Shown: positions 25,041-34,671, counted from the stretch's first letter. The stretch is 39,718 nt of DNA from JAYODZ01 sp965660195 (GCA_965660195.1 CBFHZM010000007.1:1-39718), one strand, 5' to 3'. Notes: generated by a model from the letters alone, not told the origin. Translations and numbers: made by a program.

Positions 25041-25466
25041 ATGATTAAATATAATCTGCAATGTGCCAAAGAACATCTATTTGAAGCTTGGTTCGATAAT
25101 ATCGATAGTTTCGAGACGCAGCGTGAAAACGGTTTGCTCCGCTGTCCATCCTGCAATAGTGCAAAAGTCGAACGCGCTATTATGGCGCCAGCTATTCCTA
25201 AAAAATCCAATGCCGGCAGGGCAACCACACCGGCCACCGACCCGTCCTCGGTGATGCAGATGATGCAAAAAATGAAAAAACATGTGACCGAGAATTTTGA
25301 CTATGTCGGTGATCAATTCGCCGAAGAGGCACGCGCGATTTATTACGGTGAAAAAGAAGATCGCGATATTTATGGCGAGACCTCAATCGATGATGCGCAT
25401 GCCCTTATCGAAGAGGGCGTTCCGGTCGCGCCGCTTCCAATCTTGCCAGATCGGGCAAAAAATTAG
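25041..25466 (+). CDS. DUF1178 family protein
   Basis: A 141-residue protein of unknown function from a family largely confined to proteobacteria. It has a short N-terminal zinc-ribbon-like region (YNLQCAKEHLFEAWF, then LLRCPSCNS) with Cys8, Cys35 and Cys38, a Lys/Met-rich helix, and a conserved C-terminal block containing EEARAIYYGEKEDRDIYGE and EALIEEG-like ALIEEGVPVAPLP. It follows the nitrilase gene by 11 bases, a conserved pairing. Its TAG stop overlaps the ubiG stop from the other strand in TTAG. Confidence 0.9.
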   Translation: MIKYNLQCAKEHLFEAWFDNIDSFETQRENGLLRCPSCNSAKVERAIMAPAIPKKSNAGRATTPATDPSSVMQMMQKMKKHVTENFDYVGDQFAEEARAIYYGEKEDRDIYGETSIDDAHALIEEGVPVAPLPILPDRAKN

Positions 25467-26227
25467 CCTTTAACGGCTGTCAGCATATAGTTTACGGCTA
25501 GATCGCCGCTCAAACGCCATTGATCGCTGAGCGGGTTATAACTCACGCCTGTCATGTGCCGCACCGATAGTCCCGCCGCTGCAAGTGCGTGGTCCAGTTC
25601 GGCTGGTTTGATAAATTTGGTCCAGTCATGGGTGCCACGCGGCAACCAGCCAAGCACATATTCGGCGCCGACAATTGCGAGGGCATAGGCCTTTAAGGTG
25701 CGGTTGAGCGTCGCCATGAACATCAGGCCATTGGGTGCCAATAGTGCGCTACAGGCCTCTAAAAACAGGTTAATATCGGCGACATGCTCTATCACTTCCA
25801 TGTTGAGGATAATGTCGAATTGGGCGCCTTCTTCGACCAATTGCTCGGCCGTGATGTGGCGATAATTTATCGACAAGCCCTGTTCGGACGCATGAATTTG
25901 CGCGGTTTTGATGTTCGCTTCGCCAGCATCGGCACCGGTAACATCGGCTCCCAGGCGTGCCATTGGCTCGCTCAGCAAGCCACCACCACAGCCGATATCA
26001 AGTAGGCGCAACCCCTCAAAGCGAGAATTGGGAGTGCGGTCGAAATGCATTTCAACCTGTTTCTTAATGAAATCGAGGCGGGTGGGGTTAAATTTATGAA
26101 GCGGCGCAAATTTACCCTTCGGATCCCACCATTCGGTCGCCATGGCGGCAAATTTGGCGAGCTCGGCAGCGTCCATGGTTGCGCCTTGGGCGCTGGATGC
26201 AGGTTCTTGCGCATTTTTCTTTGTCAT
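25463..26227 (-). CDS. ubiG: Ubiquinone biosynthesis O-methyltransferase
   Basis: Performs both O-methylations in ubiquinone synthesis using SAM; 254 residues. The N-terminus has the family signature AAMATEWWDPKGKFAPLHKFNPTRL (seen as ATEWWDPKG and LHKFNPTR). The SAM-binding motif LLDIGCGGGLLSEPMARLG follows, then ILNMEVIEHVADI and GTHDWTKFI. ATG 26227 has AAGGG nine bases upstream. It is divergent from lysC, the common alphaproteobacterial arrangement, and its stop overlaps that of the DUF1178 gene. Membrane association is inferred from the family. Confidence 0.96.
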   Translation of the reverse strand: MTKKNAQEPASSAQGATMDAAELAKFAAMATEWWDPKGKFAPLHKFNPTRLDFIKKQVEMHFDRTPNSRFEGLRLLDIGCGGGLLSEPMARLGADVTGADAGEANIKTAQIHASEQGLSINYRHITAEQLVEEGAQFDIILNMEVIEHVADINLFLEACSALLAPNGLMFMATLNRTLKAYALAIVGAEYVLGWLPRGTHDWTKFIKPAELDHALAAAGLSVRHMTGVSYNPLSDQWRLSGDLAVNYMLTAVKG

Positions 26228-26360
26228 CGCGTTTGACCCTTGATATTGCCTAAAGGGGTTAAAATCGTGTATTCATGCCGCGCCCAGAGCTTTGTGGAGA
26301 TAACAGGGTAAAATAGGCGTAACACAGAATATATAACCTGTTCCCCGTGGAAAGGAAATC

Positions 26361-27611
26361 ATGGCGCGCTTGGTAATGAAATTTGGAGGCACATCGGTGG
26401 GCGATCTCGATCGCATCCGCAATGTTGCGCACCATGTTGAGCGCGAAGTGAAGGCGGGGCATGAGGTCGCCGTGGTCGTGTCGGCGATGGCAGGCGAAAC
26501 CAATCGCTTGGTGGATCTGGCGCGCGGACTGGCGCCAATGCATGACGCGCGCGAATATGATGTTATTGTTGCCGCTGGCGAGCAGATTAGCATTGGCCTA
26601 TTGGCAATCGCCCTGCAAGAGATTGGTATTCCGGCGCGGAGCTGGCTGGGCTGGCAATTACCGATTTTAACAAGCGATGTATTTAGCTCGGCGCGTATTC
26701 GCGATATTGATACGACCGAAATGGAGCGGCAATTTGCTGAGGGCCGTGTTGCCGTAGTGGCAGGCTTTCAAGGTGTTACTGAAGCTGGGCGGATTACGAC
26801 CTTAGGGCGTGGTGGGTCTGACACGAGCGCGGTTGCTTTAGCAGCAGCGCTCAAGGCTGATCGTTGCGATATTTATACCGATGTCGATGGCGTCTATACG
26901 ACGGATCCGCGGATTGTCGAGAGCGCGCGCCGCTTGCCGCGTGTCTCTTATGAAGAAATGTTGGAAATGGCGTCCTCTGGCGCCAAAGTACTTCAAACCC
27001 GCTCAGCTGAGCTGGCGATGGTGCATCGCGTTAAACTTCAGGTACGCTCAAGTTTTGATGCGCCTGATAGCGTTTTCCCCGAAGATGGGCTGGTTGGAAC
27101 ACTGATTTGCAGTGAGGAAGAAATTATGGAACAGGAAGTGGTCAGCGGGGTCGCTTACACCCGCAACGAAGCAAAAATTACTTTGCGCGATGTCCCCGAT
27201 CGACCTGGGATTGCGGCGCAAATTTTCGGTGGGCTAGCCGACGCGGCCGTGAATGTTGATATGATCGTGCAGAATGTGTCGAGCGATGGGCAGGAGACAG
27301 ATATCACCTTTACCGTCGCTAATGATGATTTAGCGCGTGCCATGCGTGTGATCGACGCCGCGAAATCCGAAGTGGGATTTGCGCAAGCGGATCAAAAACC
27401 TGGCATGTCGAAAATCTCAATTGTTGGTATTGGCATGCGATCGCATGCTGGCGTCGCGCAAAAAATGTTCCAAGTTCTGGCTGATAAAGGCATTAATATT
27501 CATGTCATCTCGACCTCTGAGATTAAAGTGAGTGTTCTGATCGATGCCGATTACACAGAGCTTGCTGTTCGTGCGCTGCACGACGCATTCGATCTAGCCG
27601 AAGCGCGTTGA
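26361..27611 (+). CDS. lysC: Aspartate kinase
   Basis: Phosphorylates aspartate, the entry to lysine, threonine, methionine and diaminopimelate. The 416-residue protein opens with the kinase signature KFGGTSVG, continues with GRGGSDTSAVALA, and ends in two ACT domains (about 265-410) that bind end-product amino acids, with VPDRPGIAAQIFGGLADAAVNVDMIVQN and GVAQKMFQVLADKGINIHVISTSE. Regulation by lysine/threonine feedback is thus expected. AAGGAAATC precedes the ATG. PtsP follows after 33 bases, as in many alphaproteobacteria. Confidence 0.97.
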   Translation: MARLVMKFGGTSVGDLDRIRNVAHHVEREVKAGHEVAVVVSAMAGETNRLVDLARGLAPMHDAREYDVIVAAGEQISIGLLAIALQEIGIPARSWLGWQLPILTSDVFSSARIRDIDTTEMERQFAEGRVAVVAGFQGVTEAGRITTLGRGGSDTSAVALAAALKADRCDIYTDVDGVYTTDPRIVESARRLPRVSYEEMLEMASSGAKVLQTRSAELAMVHRVKLQVRSSFDAPDSVFPEDGLVGTLICSEEEIMEQEVVSGVAYTRNEAKITLRDVPDRPGIAAQIFGGLADAAVNVDMIVQNVSSDGQETDITFTVANDDLARAMRVIDAAKSEVGFAQADQKPGMSKISIVGIGMRSHAGVAQKMFQVLADKGINIHVISTSEIKVSVLIDADYTELAVRALHDAFDLAEAR

Positions 27612-27644
27612 TGCTTATCAACGCCCGGTGATAGGAGGAGGCTT

Positions 27645-29897
27645 ATGCCCCTGACACTAGAAGGCCCGCGCGTTTTGCTGCGTCGTCTTCGCGAAACGAT
27701 GGCGACCGAGGACAATCGCCAACAACGCTTGAACCAGATTGTGCGCTTGATCGCAGCCAGCATGAATGCCGCTGTCTGTTCGATCTATATTCGTCGGCCT
27801 GACGATCTGTTAGAGCTGTTCGCCACCGAAGGCTTGAACCCGCAAGCGGTGCACCAAACCACTCTACGCGTTGGCGAGGGCCTCGTCGGCGATATTGTGC
27901 AGCACGCGCGGCCACTTAATCTATCCGACGCGCCATCGCACCCACGCTTTGCCTATCGTCCCGAAACGGGCGAGGATCCATTTATATCGTTTGTTGGTGT
28001 GCCGGTTGTCCGGGGTGGCTATGTCAGTGGCGTGTTGGTTGTTCAGAACGCCACTCGTCGTAGTTTTGTTGATGAGGAAGTTGAAGCGCTGCAGACCGTT
28101 GCCATGGTGCTGTCGGAAATGTTTCCACGGAACGGGCTGTCGCCGGAGGAAGATGCTGATCAATCCGATATTCAGCGTCGCTTTGTTGGCAGTGGTCTGA
28201 CCGAGGGCTTGGCGCTTGGCCATGTTGTCTTGCACGAGCCGCGGGTCGAGGTCACACGGTTAATTGCCGAGAATGTTGAGGAAGAAATTCACCGCCTGGA
28301 TCGTGCTGTTTACAGCTTGCGGCGGAATATTGATGATTTATTACGCACGGAGGATGTCTCGCATGCCGGCGAGCATCTCGATGTGCTTGAAACCTACCGC
28401 ATGTTCGCCAATGATCGCGGTTGGCTCAGGCGCATCAATGATGCCATTCGCTCTGGACTTACGGCTGAAGCTGCGGTTGAGCGGGTGATCAGCAATATTC
28501 GGGCGCGGCTGACAGGGCAGCGTGATCAATATTTACGCGAGCGTTTGCACGATTTTGAAGATCTCTCGAACCGTCTCCTAAGGATTTTGTCGGGTCGCGC
28601 GGTTCTCGCATCGGAAGATAAGTTACCGCGCGATGCGGTGTTGGTGGCGCGCACTATGGGGCCAGCAGAGTTGCTCGATTATGATCGGAAAAAACTCCGC
28701 GGGTTGGTTCTCGAGGAAGGGGCAATGGGCGCCCATGTTGCTATCGTGGCGCGGGCGCTGAATATTCCGCTGGTCGGTAATGTTCGCGGGGTCGTTGATG
28801 CGGCCCGAGATGGCGATGAGATTATTCTCGATGCCGATCGTGGCGAGGTGCATCTGACGCCGGCACAAGATTTTATTGATGCATATGCCGATCGCGCGCG
28901 GATGCGGGCGCGGCGGCTGAAGCGTTATGCGCGCATTCGTCATTTGCCAGCCGAGACGCGCGATGGCCTAGGCGTGACTTTGAATCTGAATGCAGGGCTC
29001 GCCGTTGATGTCGAAAACCTTGAGAGCTCGGGTGCTGACCATATTGGATTGTTCCGAACCGAGCTCCAATTCATGGTTTCGGCCAACTTGCCCCGCACGC
29101 AGCAACAGCAAGAATTTTATAAGCAGGTCTTGGACGCGGCGGGCGATCGTCTGGTGACATTTCGAACCCTCGATATTGGTGGCGACAAGGTTCTACCCTA
29201 TATGCGGGTCGGGCAGGAGGAGAACCCGGCCATGGGGTGGCGCGCGATCAGGATAGCGCTTGATCGCCCAGGGCTGTTACGGCTTCAGTTGCGCGCTTTG
29301 ATCGGCGCTTCGGCTGGGCGGAGTTTGCGGGTGATGTTTCCGCTGGTGGCGACAGTGGCGGAGTTTAAGTCGGCGCGGGAAATTGTGTTTCGCGAGTTAG
29401 ATCGGGCCAAGCGGGTCGGCCAAGAGCTGCCACGCGAGGTCAAAGTGGGCACCATGTTGGAGGTGCCGGCTTTGGTTTGGCAATTAGACTCGCTTTTGCC
29501 GTTCGTTGATTTTCTGTCGATTGGGACCAATGACCTATTGCAGTTTTTATTTGCTGTTGACCGCGGGAATGCGAGGGTCGGGCAGCGATATGATTTTCTC
29601 GATATTTCGGTGTTAAATATTTTGCGCTTTATCCGCGAAAAATGCGCATCCCACAGCGTGCCCGTATCCATTTGCGGCGAATTGGTTGGTCAGCCACTTG
29701 AGGCAATGGCGGCTATTGGCCTCGGCTTTAAGGAATTATCGGTACCCGCGCCATCGATTGGGCCAGTTAAGCGCATGGTGCGCTCGGTCAATCATGCGCG
29801 GTTGTCACATGCGGTATCGCAACTGGTCGCCAATGGGCCGACAGATATTCGCCAAGGCTTGCGCGCAATCGCGCAGGCACAAGGCATTAAGTTGTAA
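27645..29897 (+). CDS. ptsP: PTS-Ntr enzyme I (PEP-protein phosphotransferase)
   Basis: The first component of the nitrogen phosphotransferase relay, passing phosphate from PEP to NPr. Its 750 residues are arranged as an N-terminal GAF domain (about 25-165), which in alphaproteobacteria senses glutamine, then the NPr-binding and phosphohistidine domain with His364 in GAHVAIVAR, then the PEP-binding barrel with LFRTELQFM, the Mg/PEP region SIGTNDLLQ and the acid Cys677 in ICGELVGQP. All catalytic residues are present. AGGAGG before ATG 27645 is a strong ribosome site. NPr and EIIA-Ntr genes are not in the window. Confidence 0.96.
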   Translation: MPLTLEGPRVLLRRLRETMATEDNRQQRLNQIVRLIAASMNAAVCSIYIRRPDDLLELFATEGLNPQAVHQTTLRVGEGLVGDIVQHARPLNLSDAPSHPRFAYRPETGEDPFISFVGVPVVRGGYVSGVLVVQNATRRSFVDEEVEALQTVAMVLSEMFPRNGLSPEEDADQSDIQRRFVGSGLTEGLALGHVVLHEPRVEVTRLIAENVEEEIHRLDRAVYSLRRNIDDLLRTEDVSHAGEHLDVLETYRMFANDRGWLRRINDAIRSGLTAEAAVERVISNIRARLTGQRDQYLRERLHDFEDLSNRLLRILSGRAVLASEDKLPRDAVLVARTMGPAELLDYDRKKLRGLVLEEGAMGAHVAIVARALNIPLVGNVRGVVDAARDGDEIILDADRGEVHLTPAQDFIDAYADRARMRARRLKRYARIRHLPAETRDGLGVTLNLNAGLAVDVENLESSGADHIGLFRTELQFMVSANLPRTQQQQEFYKQVLDAAGDRLVTFRTLDIGGDKVLPYMRVGQEENPAMGWRAIRIALDRPGLLRLQLRALIGASAGRSLRVMFPLVATVAEFKSAREIVFRELDRAKRVGQELPREVKVGTMLEVPALVWQLDSLLPFVDFLSIGTNDLLQFLFAVDRGNARVGQRYDFLDISVLNILRFIREKCASHSVPVSICGELVGQPLEAMAAIGLGFKELSVPAPSIGPVKRMVRSVNHARLSHAVSQLVANGPTDIRQGLRAIAQAQGIKL

Positions 29898-29946
29898 TTT
29901 ACCCCTGTTGCAAGTATAGATTAGTATATGCCTGGAGAGGCTTAGT

Positions 29947-30876
29947 GTGTCTCGTGGTTTTGGTGAGATGTTGGAATCAATTGGCCAGATTTTAAAAGAA
30001 CAGAGGCTGGCGCGCGGTCTAGAGCTGCCGCAGGTTGTTACTGATCTGCGCATCAAGCTTGAGACGCTCGAGGCACTCGAAGATGATAGGTTTGATGATA
30101 TCGGCTATCAAAGCTACGCGCTGGGGTTTTTACGCAGTTACAGCAAATATCTTGGGCTCGACAGTGATAAGCTCGTTGAAGCAGCCAAAAACATTCTCTC
30201 GCCAACGTTACAAGTTGAAGACGACTTTATCCACGTCGATGAACCTACTGAGGTTTCAACGGGGGTGTTTTTCTTGATGGTGATAGCCGCCATTGTGGTT
30301 GTTTTTGTGGTCTGGATATCAAGTTTTACGCCCTCTGAGCAGACTGGTCAGCCACCTGTCGCTCTGGAAGAGGTGCCCGTAGCGTCAACAGGGGCAGCGC
30401 CGCCTCTGCAATCCTCGCAGGATCAGCCTGCTGAGAGTATTGCCCCAGAGGGGGCGGTAGATGGTGGGCAAATCGAGCCGCCGCTTGAGGCGTCAAATAA
30501 GCTAGATGTCGAGGTTACAGGCCTGCCACCGATCGATGGTGAGGACGCGATGGCCGGCCCCGATAATGCGGCTGACAATGAAACGGGAGGGGATCCGGCC
30601 CCCTTAGCTACGCCTAAAGTCAGCATAAGCTTGCATGTTGCGCGTGAGACATGGATGCGCATTTCCAACAGTGCAGATAAAGTTCTGTTTTCGAGTATCG
30701 TTGACCTGGGCACAGTCTACGAGCTAAATGAAAATGAGATATATTACATTGCGTCTCGCGACGCGGGGGCGATCGAAATTATGCGTAATGGAGTTGTGGT
30801 CGACACGCTGGGCAAGGACTCTGAAATCTTGGCCCGGCGAGCGCTCGATGCCTCGCGTTATGTGAACCGCCCTTAG
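29947..30876 (+). CDS. RodZ-like helix-turn-helix membrane protein
   Basis: A 309-residue bitopic membrane protein. An N-terminal Xre/HTH_25-type domain (about 8-75; GQILKEQRLARGLELPQVV) resembles the MreB-binding part of RodZ. A single membrane span follows at 105-127, then a Pro/Ala/Glu-rich linker and a C-terminal DUF4115-like beta domain (about 225-309). The match supports a role in linking the MreB cytoskeleton to cell-wall elongation. GAGAGG lies six bases before GTG 29947. It precedes ispG by 28 bases, a frequent pairing. The linker is long and low in complexity, so its homologues will align poorly there. Confidence 0.87.
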   Translation: MSRGFGEMLESIGQILKEQRLARGLELPQVVTDLRIKLETLEALEDDRFDDIGYQSYALGFLRSYSKYLGLDSDKLVEAAKNILSPTLQVEDDFIHVDEPTEVSTGVFFLMVIAAIVVVFVVWISSFTPSEQTGQPPVALEEVPVASTGAAPPLQSSQDQPAESIAPEGAVDGGQIEPPLEASNKLDVEVTGLPPIDGEDAMAGPDNAADNETGGDPAPLATPKVSISLHVARETWMRISNSADKVLFSSIVDLGTVYELNENEIYYIASRDAGAIEIMRNGVVVDTLGKDSEILARRALDASRYVNRP

Positions 30877-30904
30877 CGGGCTTTGACTAGCCAAAAGGCC
30901 AAGC

Positions 30905-32008
30905 ATGATTAGACCATGGCGTCAGGTTGAACGTCGGAAAACTCGGCAAATTAAAGTGGGCAATGTGCCCATTGGCGGTGATGCGCCGATTGCTGTGCAA
31001 TCGATGACCAATACGCTGACATCTGACGTGCAGGCGACCGTTCGGCAGGTACAAGCGCTCGAAGAGGCCGGAGCGGATATTGTCCGCGTATCCTGTCCCG
31101 ATGAAGCCTCAACAGCAGCTTTGCGCGAAATTGTAGCCAACGTCTCGGTGCCTATTGTGGCCGACATCCATTTTCATTATCGCCGCGCTATCGAAGCCGC
31201 CGAAGCGGGTGCCGCCTGCCTGCGCATTAATCCCGGAAATATCGGTGACCGCACGCGCGTTGCCGAGGTTGTGCAAGCCGCTAAAGATCATGGGTGCTCG
31301 ATGCGCATTGGTGTGAATGCTGGCTCGCTAGAAAAGCATTTGCTTGAGAAATATAAAGAACCATGTCCTGAGGCTATGGTGGAAAGCGCGCTGTACCATG
31401 CGGGGATTTTGGAGGAGCATGATTTCCGCGATTATAAAATTAGCGTTAAAGCGTCTGATATTTTTCTCACTGTTGCGGCCTATGAGCAGTTGGCGCAAGC
31501 GGTCGATTGTCCCCTGCATATTGGGGTGACCGAGGCGGGGGGGTACACCACCGGGACAGTGAAATCGGCGATCGGTCTTGGTGGGCTTTTGCGTCAGGGG
31601 ATTGGTGATACTTTGCGGGTCTCTTTGTCGGCAGATCCTGTCGATGAGGTGAAGGTCGGTTTTGAGATTCTAAAATCGCTCGGATTACGGCATCGCGGCG
31701 TTAGTATTATTTCCTGCCCCTCCTGTGCTCGCCAAGGCTTCGATGTTATCTCAACCGTGCAAGCCCTCGAGGCCAGATTGGCGCATATCGCCACCCCTGT
31801 CACCCTGTCAATCATCGGCTGTGTCGTGAACGGGCCCGGTGAGGCGCGCGAGACTGATATTGGCTTTACGGGTGGTGGTCATGGTCAGGGCATGGTCTAT
31901 GTCAATGGGCGCCCAAACCATAAATTACCTCATGATCAGATGGTGGAGCACCTCGCCGAGCTCGTCGAAACCGCCGTCGCCGCAAAACAGTCCGAAACGA
32001 GAGATTAG
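30905..32008 (+). CDS. ispG: 4-hydroxy-3-methylbut-2-enyl diphosphate synthase
   Basis: The sixth enzyme of the MEP isoprenoid pathway, a [4Fe-4S] reductase making HMBPP from MEcPP; 367 residues, the short bacterial form. The cluster ligands are Cys271 and Cys274 (SCPSC) and Cys306 (CVVNGPGEA), followed by the conserved Glu. The TIM-barrel part includes VQSMTNTLTSDV, VSVPIVADIHFHYRRA and LRINPGNIG. AAAGG stands before ATG 30905. The prfA start is only four bases past the stop; in many relatives hisS lies between, and it is missing here. Confidence 0.97.
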   Translation: MIRPWRQVERRKTRQIKVGNVPIGGDAPIAVQSMTNTLTSDVQATVRQVQALEEAGADIVRVSCPDEASTAALREIVANVSVPIVADIHFHYRRAIEAAEAGAACLRINPGNIGDRTRVAEVVQAAKDHGCSMRIGVNAGSLEKHLLEKYKEPCPEAMVESALYHAGILEEHDFRDYKISVKASDIFLTVAAYEQLAQAVDCPLHIGVTEAGGYTTGTVKSAIGLGGLLRQGIGDTLRVSLSADPVDEVKVGFEILKSLGLRHRGVSIISCPSCARQGFDVISTVQALEARLAHIATPVTLSIIGCVVNGPGEARETDIGFTGGGHGQGMVYVNGRPNHKLPHDQMVEHLAELVETAVAAKQSETRD

Positions 32009-32012
32009 AGAC

Positions 32013-33083
32013 ATGATCCCGCAAGAGCGCCTTGACGCCATTTTGGCGCGGGTAGAAAAAGTACAATCGGAAATGAACGGCAGCTGCCCGCCGGAACGCT
32101 TCGTCTCGTTATCGAAAGAATTTGCTGAGATTGATCCAGTGGCGCGTGTCATCCGCTCGTATCGCGATCTCTCTGCTGAAATTGCCGATCTCGAGGCTTT
32201 GATTGAGGGTGATGACGCCGAAATGCGCGATCTTGCCGAAGCGGAATTGCCCGCTCTGCTCGAGCGTTTGCCGCAGGTTGAGGAAGCGCTGCAGATCATG
32301 TTGCTGCCGCGCGATGAAGCCGACCGCTTAGATGTTATATTAGAGGTCCGTGCCGGAACGGGCGGCGATGAAGCCGCTTTATTTGCAGGCGACTTGTTCC
32401 GAATGTATCAGCGCTATGCCGATATTAAAGGCTGGAAAGTCGAGATCATGTCGGTGTCGGAGGGCGATGTTGGTGGTTTTAAAGAGATCATTAGTTCGGT
32501 GCGGGGCGTAGGTGTTTTTGCCAACTTAAAGTTTGAGAGCGGCGTGCATCGGGTACAACGCGTGCCCGAAACCGAGAGCGGTGGTCGGATCCATACGTCG
32601 GCCGCGACCGTTGCAGTTTTACCTGAGCCGGAAGAGGTCGATGTCCAAATTGAAGAGAAAGATTTGCGGATTGACGTGTTTCGCGCCAGTGGTCCCGGCG
32701 GTCAATCGGTGAATACGACCGATAGCGCGGTTCGGATTACCCACCTTCCAACGGGTATCGTGGTCTCGCAACAAGATGAAAAATCGCAGCATAAAAACCG
32801 CGCTAAGGCGATGAAGGTCTTACGCGCGCGCTTGTTCGAAGCTGAGCGTGCGCGCGTTGAAAATGAACGCGCGGCGGACCGCAAAACTCAGGTTGGCACG
32901 GGCGATCGCTCGGAGCGCATTCGAACTTATAATTTTCCGCAAGGGCGGGTTACCGATCACCGGATTAATCTAACCATGCACAAGCTTGATCGAATTCTTG
33001 AGGGCGAGGCGCTGGAGGAGTTGATTGAGGCTCTGGTGAGCGAAGATCAACTTCGTCGATTGGCGGCGCAAAGCGGTGACTAA
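32013..33083 (+). CDS. prfA: Peptide chain release factor 1
   Basis: Recognises UAA and UAG and triggers peptide release; 356 residues. The stop-codon-reading tripeptide is PET in RVPETESGGRIHTSA, and the catalytic GGQ is at 229-231 in SGPGGQSVN. The chosen ATG 32013 gives the normal family start MIPQERLDAILARVEKV; an open frame running back 58 codons lies in ispG and is discarded. Its glutamine in GGQ is the substrate of PrmC, whose gene starts inside the last codons of prfA (8-base overlap). Confidence 0.98.
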   Translation: MIPQERLDAILARVEKVQSEMNGSCPPERFVSLSKEFAEIDPVARVIRSYRDLSAEIADLEALIEGDDAEMRDLAEAELPALLERLPQVEEALQIMLLPRDEADRLDVILEVRAGTGGDEAALFAGDLFRMYQRYADIKGWKVEIMSVSEGDVGGFKEIISSVRGVGVFANLKFESGVHRVQRVPETESGGRIHTSAATVAVLPEPEEVDVQIEEKDLRIDVFRASGPGGQSVNTTDSAVRITHLPTGIVVSQQDEKSQHKNRAKAMKVLRARLFEAERARVENERAADRKTQVGTGDRSERIRTYNFPQGRVTDHRINLTMHKLDRILEGEALEELIEALVSEDQLRRLAAQSGD

Positions 33084-33933
33084 GCCGCCTGTGCTCACGC
33101 GGGGCGCGTTACGACGGCAGGTGCAAAATCGGTTTGCTGCTGCTGGTTTAACAACAGCCGCTCTCGATGCCCGTGTTCTAGCGCAGTTTATCTGGAGCGC
33201 TTCTCTTACAGAACTTGTGGCGCAAGAGGCGTTGCTAGCGAGCCCCGATGAACAAAAGAGATTTGATCGCTTGGCGGCGGCGCGCCTGGCTGGCCGCGCA
33301 GTTTCGCGACTGATCGGACAGCGTGAGTTCTACGGTTTGCGCTTCAAGCTTGATGCTGCGACGCTCGATCCGCGAGCTGATAGTGAGGTCTTGGTGACAA
33401 CAGGCCTCGCGTTATTTGCCGATCAGCCGCGCCGCGTTTTGGATGTTGGCACGGGCACGGGCTGCTTGATTGTTGCGCTGCTGGCTCACAGGGCGCGCTG
33501 GCAGGGCGTCGCGATCGATCTATCGGCACGAGCTGTGCGCATGGCGCGCATCAATGCCGCGCGGCATGGGCTGAGCGGGCGGCTGACAATAAGACAAGGG
33601 TGTTGGTTCGAAACCGTGACGGGTCAATATGATCTGATTGTTTCAAATCCACCGTATATCGCGCAAGCCGATCTTGCGGGCTTGAGCGCTGAGGTTGTTA
33701 TTAATGATCCGTGTCGGGCGCTGGATGGTGGATGTGATGGCTTAACTGCTTATCGTCAGATCGCTTCACAGGCGGCGGCCTATCTGGCGCCCGAGGGGCG
33801 CCTCGTGCTTGAGGTGGGATATGATCAGCGGCGGGATGTCACGGAGATTTTCGCAGCGGCAGGGTGGCGATTGCAAGCCTGTCATCAGGATTTGGCCGGT
33901 CATGATCGTTGTTTGGTATTTGCGCGGTCATAA
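33076..33933 (+). CDS. prmC: Release factor glutamine methyltransferase
   Basis: Methylates the GGQ glutamine of release factors; 285 residues. The N-terminal helical recognition domain (about 1-85) is followed by the SAM fold with VLDVGTGTGCLIVALL, and the active-site NPPY at 191-194 that binds the target glutamine amide. The start is GTG 33076, overlapping prfA by eight bases in another frame, so the enzyme and its substrate are made together. An inverted repeat (33950-33956 with 33981-33987) follows; it is not a convincing terminator. Confidence 0.96.
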   Translation: MTKPPVLTRGALRRQVQNRFAAAGLTTAALDARVLAQFIWSASLTELVAQEALLASPDEQKRFDRLAAARLAGRAVSRLIGQREFYGLRFKLDAATLDPRADSEVLVTTGLALFADQPRRVLDVGTGTGCLIVALLAHRARWQGVAIDLSARAVRMARINAARHGLSGRLTIRQGCWFETVTGQYDLIVSNPPYIAQADLAGLSAEVVINDPCRALDGGCDGLTAYRQIASQAAAYLAPEGRLVLEVGYDQRRDVTEIFAAAGWRLQACHQDLAGHDRCLVFARS

Positions 33934-34101
33934 AATAAAATATGCGTCAAGCCAAAAAGATGTTTGAAATCTGGAATTAATTTGGCTAGGGTGCGTTTGA
34001 CTTTGAGCCGATACTTAGCGTCAGGTGGTCTTAGGTACCACTTTGTTTCGTTGTCGATCCGAGAGGTCACCCCGCGTTGAGCGGTTGAAAATAGCTTAAA
34101 T

Positions 34102-34116
34102 GAAAATTCAATTTTC
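34102..34116. promoter_or_regulatory. AT-rich 15-bp palindrome before the DUF4167 gene
   Basis: GAAAATTCAATTTTC is a perfect palindrome around its central C. It ends 51 bases before the DUF4167 start codon. The rest of the 234-bp gap between prmC and the DUF4167 gene also holds a short hairpin (34023-34029 with 34037-34043). The AT-rich composition makes a chance palindrome fairly easy, so the operator reading is tentative. Confidence 0.3.
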
Positions 34117-34167
34117 GGTTTATCCGATCTCTTTTATTGTGTTGTGTCACGCACAGGGAAAAATATT

Positions 34168-34662
34168 ATGAAACGCTCGCGCGGACGTGGTCGTCGTCAA
34201 TCTAATCCAGCCAATCGCAGTTATGAGAGTAACGGGCCTGAAGTTCGTGTTCGCGGATCAGCCAGCCAGATTTATGAAAAATATCAGGCGTTGGCCCGGG
34301 ATGCGCAATCTTCCGGAGATCGCGTGATGGCCGAGAATTTGATGCAACATGCTGAGCATTATTATCGTATTTTATTGACCATCCAGCCGCCGCGCCAAGA
34401 CCCTGCGGGTGATGAGGACGGCGATGATCAAGATGAGGACGACGATGCGGTCGACGCTATGGTCGCGATGGCAGAAGAAGACGGCAATAGCGATGCCGCC
34501 TATGAGCCTCTCGTTCTAGCGCGCACAGAAAAAACTGACGATGACGATGGTGACAAAGCCGCTAAGGGCGGTCGCCGCCGAGGACCTTTGCGGCGACGGC
34601 GCGATAGTAAAGCCAATGGCGAGGATGGCGGTGATGCGCTCGAGAGCGCCGTCGGAGAATAA
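34168..34662 (+). CDS. DUF4167 domain protein
   Basis: A 164-residue protein whose first 70 residues are the DUF4167 domain, an alphaproteobacterial family: SNPANRSYESNGPEVRVRG, AREALARDAQSSGDRV-like ALARDAQSSGDRV and AENLMQHAEHYYRI. The N-terminus is Arg-rich (MKRSRGRGRRQ), the middle is very acidic (DEDGDDQDEDDD), and a second Arg-rich patch lies near the end (GGRRRGPLRRRRD). Such charge blocks suggest RNA or ribosome contact, but no function is established. ATG 34168 has AGGGA nine bases upstream; GTG 34144 is a weaker alternative. It is the usual gene between prmC and clpB. Confidence 0.93.
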   Translation: MKRSRGRGRRQSNPANRSYESNGPEVRVRGSASQIYEKYQALARDAQSSGDRVMAENLMQHAEHYYRILLTIQPPRQDPAGDEDGDDQDEDDDAVDAMVAMAEEDGNSDAAYEPLVLARTEKTDDDDGDKAAKGGRRRGPLRRRRDSKANGEDGGDALESAVGE

Positions 34663-34671
34663 AACGCTGCT

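Noticed and set aside
31839..32012. 58-codon N-terminal extension of PrfA
   Set aside because: It overlaps the conserved end of ispG in another frame; normal RF1 length is obtained from ATG 32013.
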